Below, in pieces: positions 1 to 8,552 of a stretch of 64,000 bases of DNA (its first letter is position 1; each line of letters opens with the position of its first letter). The notes below the pieces were generated by a model. The model saw nothing but the letters and a program-made list of their open reading frames with translations, was not told where the DNA came from and made no database searches. This stretch comes from Cavia porcellus (taxonomy: Eukaryota; Chordata; Mammalia; Rodentia; Caviidae), in NCBI RefSeq assembly GCF_034190915.1, contig NW_026947484.1, positions 79,121,982 through 79,185,981 of the forward strand, given 5' to 3'. A program made the translations under genes and the position numbers.

Positions 1-530
1 ATCTATATGTTCCACTTGTGTACCTTGAACAACTATTTATAGGGTGACAATATGTATACATTAGCTAGTGATTTATTATTATTTCTTTTCTTTGGAAGTA
101 TGTGCTATTTCTGCCCATTTTCTATCTTGTTTTGTCTTTCTTTAAATAAAAAAAAAGTTGCAATCATTTACCTATAAAAGCTTCAGACTTATTTCTTTAT
201 GGCTGAGTAGTATTCCATTGTATAAAAATACCATATTGTTTTACTCCATTCTTTGGTTGATAAGCGTTTGAGTTACATGCAAGATTTAGTTATTATAAAT
301 TGTGCTTCCATGAAATGTGGATGTATGTATATTTTCTGGGAAAATACACAGAAGGGGAATAGCTAGGTCAAATGATATCTTTAATTCTAGATTTTTGAGG
401 AATCTCAACATTGATTTCCACAATGGTTGTACCATTCCCTACAACAGTGGAGAAGGCTTTGTTTTTCCCCACACCCCCTTCACCACTTTTTATTGGTTGA
501 TTTCTTGATGATAGCCATTCTTTCTGGAGT
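1..530 (-). mobile_element. L1 fragment, 3' end of ORF2 (antisense)
   Basis: On the plus strand this reads as the reverse complement of the last few hundred bases of an L1 ORF2. It has the familiar block 'gctgagtagtattccattg' (about 202-220), the 'gttgataagcgtttgag' region, and the block for the C-terminal 'fixed-up' sequence near 380-430. The same blocks recur in a much better preserved antisense L1 at 25570-25830, which supports the call. It runs off the left edge, so the 3'UTR and poly(A) are not seen. It is decayed and has no coding capacity. Confidence 0.8.
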
Positions 531-539
531 GAATTCATG

Positions 540-805
540 CATTGAGGGTTGAAAAAGGTGAAATCACTACAGATCCTGTGGAAATTCAGAAGATTAGCAA
601 TACCTACTTTAAAATATTTACTTTCATAATATGGAAAACACAGAAAAAATTGACAGATTCCTAGATATATATGAATCAAGAAGATATAAAATTCTGAATA
701 ATACAGTATCAGTTAATGACATTGAAAATGTAGTTCAAAACTTAGCAACAAAGAAAAGCCCAGGACTTGATGGATTCACTGCTAAATTCTACCCTGTGGG
801 AGAGA
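540..805 (+). pseudogene. L1 ORF2 reverse-transcriptase fragment (sense)
   Basis: This short frame contains KKSPGLDGFTAKFY at about 751-792, a signature of the L1 reverse transcriptase N-terminal region. It is preceded by residues typical of the ORF2 linker (IDRFLDIYE..., NDIENVVQNL). It is only about 90 codons and ends without the remainder of the domain. It lies in the opposite orientation to the L1 C-terminal piece immediately to its left, so the two may be parts of one inverted (twin-primed) insertion or two separate insertions. Confidence 0.8.
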
Positions 806-1640
806 ATAATTTAAGAGAGATGGGGGAAAACAGAGGTAACTGAAGAGAAATATAGTAAAAGCAAGGTTGTAGGACAAGGGTGATCACCCAAAGTTTGAGA
901 AACTACAGAAGATAGGAGAGAAACAAGGAAGGAGAAAGCAAAAGAATACTGAAGTAAACCAGAAAGATTAGAGACAATTTTCACTCACATGAAAATATCA
1001 AAAAAATCAAGAGAGAAAGTTGAGGGCAAGAAAAAAGACAAACAAAAATAAATAAAAACCTAAATAATGAAAACAAGAAAAATCAAAACAAGCAAACAAT
1101 AAAACAGGAAAAAAAACAATAAAATACCTCTGGTACCCTCAGTTGAGAGTGTCCAAGTCACAGCTCAAATCTGTGCTTGGTAACCCTGCAAAGTATGTAA
1201 CAGGATAAGTGCTTGGTGCAAGGCTGATTTTAACCTCTGTATGTGGGTCCTCGGGCCAGAGTCTTCAGCCAGCAAATTTCTCTTTGTCCTTTAACAACCT
1301 GCCCTTGCCTCCTTATCCTGTGTGTCTCTGAATTGCTCTCCAAGGTGCTGTGGCACCTTCAGAGACAACCCAAGGCTGTTCCCAGTCTCATGTGCAATTA
1401 GCCCTCCTGGGGCTTGTACAGGCTCCTCTGTTCCACTCCATTGTCTCTCTCCTCTCATTCCCTGGGGCCAGGATGGTGAGAATTCTGACTTCCTATGTAT
1501 TGCCCCACCGTGCCAAAAGAAGCTTAAATTGTACATCCTGCTCTCACGCAGTGTCACAACACTGGATGCAGGGCAAGAAGATTGGTGCTGATTCACTTCC
1601 TCTACCACCACTGCTGTGGTCCTAATCTTGTTGTTAGAGG
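806..1640. other. A-rich then mixed sequence, no gene seen
   Basis: The first 330 bases are strongly A-rich on the plus strand; the remainder is C/T-richer. Frames of about 90-106 codons near 1290-1625 lie on both strands, but they show no family resemblance and overlap each other, so I read them as chance. In composition the stretch resembles 40.2-42.3 kb and 48.3-49.8 kb, which may be old L1 5'UTRs. That link is inference only. Confidence 0.4.
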
Positions 1641-1667
1641 TTCTAGTTCATCACTATGATACATACA

Positions 1668-1998
1668 TAAAAAAGAAAGAAAGTAGGAAGAAAGGAACGA
1701 AGGAAGAAAGGAAGAAAGGAACGAAGGAAGAAGGGAAGAAAGGAACGAAGAATGGAAGGGAAGGGAAGGGAAGGGAAGGCAGGGGGCAGGGGAGGGGAAG
1801 GGAAGGGAGGGGAGGGGAAGGGAAGGGAGGGGAGGGGAGGGGAAGGGAAGGGAAGGGAAGGGAAGGGAAGGGAAGGGAAGGGAAGGCAAGGCAAGGCAAG
1901 GCAAGGGAAGGGAAGGGAAGGGAAGGGAAGGGAAGGGAAGGGAAGGGAAGGGAAGGATAAGAAAGGGAAGGAAAGGGAAGGGAAAAGCAAGCAAGCAA

Positions 1999-2054
<56 letters not shown>

Positions 2055-2058
2055 ACAA
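1668..2058. repeat. Polypurine microsatellite (GAAA/GGGAA)n
   Basis: About 390 bases are almost pure purine on the plus strand. They consist of AAAGGAACG-type units, then long GGGAA/GGGAGG arrays, then a GCAAG interruption near 1885-1905, and finally a run of AAAG units to about 2055. Long frames of 114-207 codons on both strands (Lys/Glu/Gly- or Ser/Phe/Leu/Pro-rich) are by-products of the repeat. Such mirror-like purine tracts can form triplex DNA and are usually length-polymorphic. Confidence 0.95.
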
Positions 2059-2889
2059 AAGAAAAGAGAACTGGTGGCCCACTGGGGACAAAGCTGCCTC
2101 CTGGTCACTTGCCCCTGTGTGTGCCAGTGAAATTTGTTGACAAGTTGCAATGTAATCTCAAGGAAAACAAAAGAGGCAAGGGGTTCTGTGTCCCAAATGT
2201 ATCTTCTGTGGCTTGAGTTTGCCACGTTACTGCACTCTATCAGTGTTTTGGGAGTGTCCCAGAAGGGCGGTTCTTGCTCCTTGTGCAGGTTGAGTTCCCA
2301 CCTGCTGTCCTGTGGGTTGCTTCGCTATTTTATAAAGTCCTATGCCTATGTTTAGTTAGATCTGCAAGACTTTTATTTCAGATTGAAATCTTGTATATGT
2401 TCCTCTCTTTCTTCCAATTACCTCTATTTTTAGATGATTTTCTCTAAGTAATTCCAATGTGGTTCCTTCTCTATTCAGCTATCACAGGTGTCTAGTTTTC
2501 ATTCCTTAATTTAGATTTCTATATTTTCTTGAATGCAATTAACACTTAGTGATTCTTATTTTTCATCTATTTTCCATTCTTTTAATTTCTGTACCAGAGT
2601 AGTTTGCTTTGCATTCTAAAATACTTTAAAATATTTCATTCAATTTCATTTAGCGATTGGGATTTTCATGAGCTGAATTAGTTTGATTCTTAGTTTCTCC
2701 TGCATTTTTATGATAATAGAAAGCTACTTGTTCCTCCATATTTCTCTGTAAAGGGCTGAAGGTTGGAGTGCTTTAAGAGATTTCTAGTTCAAGAGTGGTC
2801 TCTTCTATCATAGTAAAGAATTGTGGCTGGTTTTCCTTTTTTGAGACTGTTATAGGATGATTTTTATTATTATTATTATTTGCTTTCTT
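2059..2889. other. No recognisable feature
   Basis: This is ordinary AT-rich sequence, with a short (TTA)n run near 2862-2880. I see no coding frame of substance, no SINE and no clear L1 block. Confidence 0.5.
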
Positions 2890-3125
2890 TTGCCTTAAGA
2901 TCAGTACCCCTATAGAAGGGAACGGAGCACTGCCTTGCCCCTTTCACCAAGTGAGGGCTCAGCAATAAGGTATATTTCCTTTGAACCAGCAAGCAAATAT
3001 ATATATGGAATCTCTTAGCACCTCCATCCTGGACTTCCCAGCCTCCACAACTATAAGAAAGAAATTTCTGTTGTTTATAAACTACCTAGTTTCTGATATT
3101 TTATTGTATGTTAAAAAGACTAAAT
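2890..3125 (+). mobile_element. Old MaLR/MLT1-type LTR, 3' part
   Basis: The end of a MaLR-class LTR is recognisable from 'ttcaccaagtgagggctcag' (2943 on), the 'gacttcccagcctccacaac' block near 3032, then 'agaaatttctgttgtttata' with a degraded poly(A) signal. It finishes in the usual 'tattttattgtatgtt' near 3100-3115. These blocks match the well-known 3' half of MLT1-like LTRs. The 5' half is not clear and no target-site duplication could be set. Confidence 0.65.
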
Positions 3126-3287
3126 TTAAAAGTGTGTATAACATTCATAAGTAGTTGGTTTTGCTATAGATATTGTTAAATATCACTTCAAAGTTACAAT
3201 ATTAACTTGCTTGATTATCTTTTTAGGAACAGGTTGACACAACATAAATAAAAAACTTGGAAGGGACAAATGAGAAATAAGGATTTT

Positions 3288-3485
3288 TTTTTCAGCACTG
3301 GAGATTGAACATAGAATCTTCAAACTAAGCCACTGAGCTACATCTTCAACCATTTTTTAATTTTTTATTTTGAGACAGGATTTCACATAGAGGTTAGGTT
3401 ACCCCAGCTGGGATCAAACCTGTGATCCTCCTGCTTCAGCTTCCCAGAGTGCTAGAATCACAGATATTTGCCACTAGCTCTTTAA
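3288..3485 (-). mobile_element. B1-ID dimeric SINE (antisense)
   Basis: In reverse orientation an ID half ('actggagattgaacatagaa...' to 'ccactgagctacatcttcaa', about 3295-3350) is followed by a B1 half ('ttgagacaggatttcacata' to 'agtgctagaatcacag', about 3370-3470). On the minus strand the order is B1 then ID, as in B1-dID/MEN-like dimers. The copy is heavily mutated and so old. Three more antisense or sense dimers occur in the window. Confidence 0.75.
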
Positions 3486-4318
3486 GGAATAGTATTATGT
3501 TGACACTATGCCTATAAACCAGCCAATCACCACTTCTCTTTTATCCATGGCTAATTGTTACATGAACATCTAAGGAACACTACAAAGAACACTCTCACCT
3601 CTTCAATATCTTCACTTTCTCATCTCTAAGGTGAAGATGGTAACATGCAAAGACTTGTGGTGAAGAATAAATAAATAATACATAGGAAAACAACAACACT
3701 GCCCAGGAAAATCATCCCCAAACTGCCGACAAATCAATCCCCACACATAGGGCACCTCATCCTTTTCCTCTGGAGTGCTTCTCATAGATTCCAACAATAT
3801 GTTTGGAAAGTGACCAGTGATTTAATTTTTTCTCTCCTAGACACTACTGTAAATCCCATGAGCATCTGTTTTGCTCACTTCTAAACCCACAACACTTAAT
3901 CCAGTGCCTTGTTTATAGTGATCAGAAAATATTAATTGAATGAATGGCATTATTTGTCTCATAGTGAAAACTCAACAAATGTGCATGTAAAATGTATATA
4001 TAGATACAAAATATTAGGTTCAACCAAGTGAAAAATCAAGAAGAAGAAAATATCCTTAATAATTAAGAGATAATATAGCACTGCAGCTGGCTGCAAAGCA
4101 AACATAGCATCAGTGGGTGACCTTTGAGGTTGTTGGCTCCGTGTAACTATAGAGCAGAGCAGAAATTGACAACTCCTGCATTTCAGATTATCATCTTTTT
4201 GGAGAAAAATGGCCGAGCTGCTGACCATTGAGTCATCCTTTATTTAACAATCTACTTTGTCTTAAATTTTTTTCAAATTCATTGTCGATCTTTTCTGACT
4301 TTAAATTAGTTATAAACA
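3486..4318. other. Unique sequence, ends in L1 target site
   Basis: No gene or repeat is recognised over most of this stretch. Its last 16 bases (4303-4318) are the left copy of the target-site duplication of the L1 that follows. The right copy lies at 8187-8202. Confidence 0.6.
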
Positions 4319-4320
4319 GT

Positions 4321-4540
4321 GGGAACATTCTCCCTGACCTGGGGACCAGGCCGGTTCCCTACCAGACCAGAGACCAGGCCGGGCTGGGGAGTGTAACAGC
4401 AGTGGCTGGGAGCTCTGACCAACCTGCAGGAACTTTCTCCCTGACCTGGGGACCAGGCCGGTTCCCCACCAGACCAGATCAGTGACTGTAGCAGCAGTGG
4501 CTGGGAATCCCGCCCAGCCTGAGAAGACACTCTTCCTGGC
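4321..4540 (+). repeat. L1 5'UTR tandem monomers, 108-bp period
   Basis: The block 'ctccctgacctggggacc' starts at 4330 and again at 4438, giving a 108-base period. The following bases up to 'agcagtggctggga' also repeat. A third, degenerate start ('ctcttcctggcctgagg') appears near 4530. Monomer-type promoters are typical of rodent L1 5'UTRs, so this is the probable internal promoter. The minus-strand relative at 30.49-30.73 kb has a different repeat period. Confidence 0.85.
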
Positions 4541-4661
4541 CTGAGGGCCTTGGTTCCCTGCTGGGTCCAGTGAGTGGGGCCATCGCAGGGAACCCCATCC
4601 CAGGCTGGCGGACCTCTCTCCCACACCTGGAACAACACTTGAAGCTCCAAAATACAGGAAA

Positions 4662-5799
4662 ATGACAAAACAAAAGATCAAAATGCAATCTCAAACATCC
4701 AGCCCATCCCAAGAAAGCCCAGGAGCCATGTGCATAGAAGAAAACACATGCCACATAACTGAAATACCTGAAATAATGGTAACTGAAATAAAGAAGCAAC
4801 TCTGGGAAGCCTTAAAGGAATTCAAACTAGAAATAATCTCTCAGATAAAAGAAGAATTGATAAAAGAAATGAAGCAGATGCTAAACATAGCTAACGAAGA
4901 TGCAGTTAAAAAACTGGAGGAACTAAACAAAAGGATAGAATCCCTGGATGAACAATTTAAGAAACAAACAGAATACATAAAACAGATGCAAAGAGATATA
5001 CAGGAAATCAAAAACTCCATTGAAAGTTGTAAAAACCGCCTCAATGAATGTGAAGATAGAATCTCAGACCTCGAAGACAAGATTGCAGCCAGTGAACAGG
5101 AAAGAAAAGATCTTTTAAAAATAACAAGAAATCAGGAAATAACAATTCAACACCTTCAGGATGACGCAAAGAGAAACAACATAAGGTTGATAGGGATAAA
5201 AGAAAAAGAAGGGGACAACATAAAGGATGTCAAGAGGATATTTAGAGAAGTAATAGCTGAAAATTTCCCAAATATAGGGATAAAAGAAAAAGAAGGGGAA
5301 AACATAAAGGATGTCAAGAGGATATTTAGAGAAGTAATAGCTGAAAATTTCCCAAATACGAGATTAGAAACTGATATCAAGATCAATGAAGCATATAGAA
5401 CTCCAAATAGTCACAATCAAAATAAATCTACACCCAGACATATAATAATGACCATCCCAGAAACTGAACAAAAGAATAGAATATTAAAGTCTGTCAGAGA
5501 GAAAAGACAGATGACCTATAAAGGAAAACCTATCAGAATTACAGCAGACTTCTAAGCACAAACAATAAAGTCAAGAAGAGCATGGAGTGATGTATTTTAG
5601 ATCCTAAAGGAAAATGATTTCCAACCTAGGCTGATGTATCTTGCAAAACTATCCTTCAAATTTGATGGAGAAATAAGATATTTCCATGACAAAGATCAGC
5701 TGAAAAACTTCATGATCACCAAGCCAACCCTGCAAAGAATACTGAAAGACAGCCTAGATACATTTAGGAAAAAAACACTAAACAAAGCAGACAATTAAA
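4662..5799 (+). pseudogene. L1 ORF1 (ORF1p), two stops and an internal duplication
   Basis: The frame starts with MTKQKIKMQ and encodes the L1 RNA-binding chaperone that forms the ribonucleoprotein for retrotransposition. Visible parts are an unstructured N-terminus, a heptad-rich coiled coil (about residues 35-160), an RRM-like region starting near NNIRLIGI, and the C-terminal domain (RTPNSHNQ..., RHIIMTIPE, YKGKPIRITADF). The frame is closed by TAA at 5553-5555, where relatives have a serine. Homology continues in frame to about 5799, broken by a second stop at 5598-5600 (TAG where a glutamine is expected). Codons 178-233 contain an exact-length 28-residue tandem duplication (84 bp; 5193-5276 and 5277-5360). 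It is not functional as written. Confidence 0.92.
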
Positions 5800-5817
5800 C
5801 AGAGCAGAAAGATAAAC

Positions 5818-6670
5818 ATGCAACAGCAGAAAGATAATATGTCAACAATAAACCAATATATAACAGTTCTAACTATTAATATAAATGGTCTCAATACACC
5901 AATTAAAAGAAACAGACTGGCAGAATGGATCAAGAAACAAAATCCAACCATATGCTGTTTACAAGAAACCCATCTAACCAAAAAGGATACTCACAGACTC
6001 AAAGTCAAAGGATGGAAAACAATACTTCATACAACAGGAACCCAAAAAAAAAGCAGGGGAAGCTATTCTGTTTGCAGACAAAGTCAACGTCAAGCCAATA
6101 ATGATCAGAAGGGATAAAGAAGGTCACTACATACTGGTTAGGGGAAAACTCCAAGGGGAAGAGATAACTATCTTAAATATATATGCACTAAACCCCAGAG
6201 CACCCAGTTATATAAAACAAGTACTAACAGAAATGAAAAACCAAATCAGCAGCAACACAATTCTAACAGGAGATCTTAACACACCATTGACACCAATGGG
6301 CAGATCAACCAAACAGAAAATCAACAAAGAAATAAAAGAACTGAATTGCACCTGTGAACAAATGGACTTAATAGACATATACAGAGTATTCCACCCAACA
6401 ACAACAGAATACACATTCTTCTCAGCAGTACATGGGTCATTCTCTAAAATAGACCATACATTAACTCACAGAACATATTTTAATAAATGCAAAAGAGTTG
6501 AAATTATCCCTTGCATGCTATCGGACCATAGCGCTATGAAATTTGTAATTAACGATAAAAGATACTGTAAAAATCCCACAAACACATGGAAACTGAATAA
6601 CACACTCTTGAGTAATCAGTGGGTCACAGAGGAAATTAAAAAAGAAATTAAGTAATACCTACAAACCATA
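5818..6670 (+). pseudogene. L1 ORF2 endonuclease domain, frameshifted and truncated
   Basis: The first part (5818-about 6040) gives TINQYITVLTININGLN, then KKQNPTICCLQETHLT, the start of the L1 apurinic-type endonuclease that nicks target DNA. The frame is lost at a C/A homopolymer (about 6041-6052, nine A's) and resumes in another frame (6070-6655) with GHYILVRGKL, ILNIYALNPRAPSYI, TGDLNTPL, IDHTLTHR and LSDHSA, the last two being conserved endonuclease motifs. A stop (TAA at 6653-6655) replaces a glutamine codon just before the point where the rest of ORF2 has been removed. No reverse transcriptase remains. Confidence 0.92.
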
Positions 6671-8189
6671 CTCATAAGTGAACTAAATCAAACTCGTGAA
6701 ACCTGTGAATACCGAATAGTTTCCCTAGTGTAGGAAATGATTCAAATATATAAAAGCATGTGGTAAACATGATTCCCCATTATGTGGCCTTGAAGCCTTA
6801 TAAAGTTTTCACTCATCTCACATACTAGTACTTTTCATTAATTGGAATGGCTTTATTTTGGGCTATTTGATATTATGGCCTGTGATGCAATGAACAGCTA
6901 TTTTGAAGAAAACAAGACATCATAATAGCTAGTGCTGATTTAATATCATCTTGTTTTGAAGCCGCACCAAACTATGGATCTTCTGTCTCCATTGATTATA
7001 TCATGTTGTATCTTGCTGGATTTTATTGTATGTGGTAATATAAACAAAAAGTGTTATAGGCAAAGAGACAATATAGAAACCATTGTTCATTTTTCTGTTA
7101 GCTGGTTCTAAATACTCTACAATGCTTTCATCCACTTGAATGGTGTTACACTGTCTTGATATGTTTGATGCTATAGCATGTGAAGTTATATTCAAATATT
7201 TCAAGGAAAAAGACACTATGGTAACTACTATTAAGTCAGGTTATTTGGTGGTGAAGCACTAAGTTGCTGAAAGTGTCATGCTTTAACCTGTATTGCTATG
7301 TTGTTATGCCCCCTTTTATCTCAACCTCTTCCTTATTCATTAAAAAATTATTTAATTTTTTAAATTTCTTTTTTAAACTAAGGGGAAAAAAATCAAAAAA
7401 ACTAGCAGAATATATTATAGTAACTTTTTTGATTTCCTATTAAATTGAAGTCCTGTAATACCCCTGTTATCTTGTTTTGACTGATTAGACTTTCTTCTGC
7501 TCTGTATGAAAGTATCAAGTATCAGAGTATAGGCAACTACTTTGAAGGCAGTAAGATTCACTATGATGCCCATTCTGGTTTGACTATTATCCTCTTTTGA
7601 GGTTTTGTAAGATTTACAATGTTTAGGTTTTATTGGTCTTGTTCTCTATTGTTTTGTTCAATTTTATAATACCTAATGAGATAGAGAATGCTTCTTAAGG
7701 AAGCAAGAGGCATTATGGTAACCATTGTTGATAACCTTGCACTCTGTTTTTACATCATGTGCTATGTCTATCCTTGGTTTTGACTGACAGCTTTGTTTTA
7801 TCATGCTTGATTTTATTCTCTTACAAAAAAGTAATAAGATCTAAGGGAGCAATAAAACCCAAAATGTGTAAATTTTGTTGTAATAAAAAGAGGGGAAAAA
7901 AAGTGCCCTAAAGGATACAACAGCAAGGCTGTTTATGTGTGTTGAATAGAAGACCATATTAATATTTTTGATTGGATTACTGAACACAACTATTTGCAGT
8001 CTCACTGTTTGAATGTTCACTTTGTATGCTTTGATCCTGTGACCTGAAACACCGTTTCTAAGATGATAGCATGTAACCTACTAACTGGTGATAGCTTACT
8101 GTTCTTTTTGTAGTTCTGAATTACTTGTACCCTTACACTGTATTGTTTTGTTCTGCTTTTTTTCTCTTTTTCCTTTTAAATAAAAAAAA
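6671..8189 (+). other. L1 3'UTR with degenerate internal repeats
   Basis: It begins with the last bases of ORF2 ('catactcataagtgaac') and then non-coding sequence that matches, in reverse complement, 25540-25052 and 23244-22849 of the minus-strand L1. About 600 bases (7185-7775) have no counterpart there. Three loosely related blocks around 7058, 7201 and 7696 share an 'aaagaga...tatggtaaccatt' core, so the 3'UTR seems built from old tandem units. It ends in 'ttaaataaaaaaaatt' next to the target-site duplication. A 26-nt block at 6812-6837 is foreign to the family. Confidence 0.85.
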
Positions 8190-8202
8190 TTAGTTATAAA
8201 CA

Positions 8203-8430
8203 AAATCCTAGAAGTTAGAAGTACAACACAGAATTGCAGCTCAGTGGGTCTGATAGCTCTGTCAAATTTATCAAATATATGAAAATGATCTGGGGGGAAA
8301 CTTGCTCAAATAGACTGTCTAAAACATCATCACAAACACAGCACATAACTGTTTCCCTTCCAAGACACAAGATTTTTTTTTGTTATGAGGACATCATTTG
8401 GATGACAGTATTAATGTCCAAGTTAAAAAT
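8203..8430. other. Unique flank between L1 and ID insertions
   Basis: This is unremarkable sequence with no gene. A 77-codon frame runs through it into the SINE and looks fortuitous. Confidence 0.5.
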
Positions 8431-8439
8431 AGAAACCAG

Positions 8440-8543
8440 GGGCTGGGGATTTAGCTCAGTGGCATAAGCGCCTACCTTGCAAGCAAGCAGTCGTGAGTTT
8501 GGTCCCTGGTACCGATAAAAACGAAAAAGACCAAAAAACAAAA
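8440..8543 (+). mobile_element. Young ID-type tRNA-derived SINE
   Basis: This is a well-preserved ID element: 'ggctggggatttagctcagt' with an A box, a 'cctaccttgcaagcaagcag' core, a B box-like 'gagtttggtccc', an 'accgataaaaacg' end and an A-rich tail. It is flanked by a perfect 9-base duplication 'agaaaccag' (8431-8439 and 8544-8552). ID elements are transcribed by RNA polymerase III and mobilised by L1. Compared with the antisense ID copies elsewhere in the window it is nearly intact, so this family was active recently in this lineage. Confidence 0.92.
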
Positions 8544-8552
8544 AGAAACCAG

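Larger units (their letters stand above)
4319..8189 (+). mobile_element. 5'-complete, internally deleted L1 element
   Basis: In order there are a 5'UTR (4319-4661) with tandem monomers, ORF1 (4662 on, broken), an inter-ORF spacer, the ORF2 endonuclease part (5818-6668), an abrupt jump to the last bases of ORF2, a long 3'UTR (about 6700-8180) and a short A-rich tail. The element is flanked by a perfect 16-base direct repeat (4303-4318 and 8187-8202), so it is one insertion event. The second L1 of the same family (minus strand, 22.85-30.74 kb) shows what is missing: about 2.9 kb of ORF2 covering reverse transcriptase and the C-terminal domain. The deletion edges look splice-like. The perfect duplication suggests a moderately young insertion, but it cannot move by itself because ORF1 has stops and ORF2 is deleted. 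Confidence 0.93.

Noticed and set aside
1602..2225. Frames of 114-207 codons on both strands across 1.6-2.2 kb
   Set aside because: They are generated by the polypurine repeat (Lys/Glu/Gly or Ser/Phe/Leu/Pro patterns) and have no family features.
4662..6655. L1 frames as functional host genes
   Set aside because: ORF1 has two in-frame stops and ORF2 is frameshifted and deleted; they are retrotransposon remains.
8440..8543. Possible tRNA gene
   Set aside because: The sequence is tRNA-derived but has the ID SINE layout, A-rich tail and target-site duplication, so it is a retroposon.
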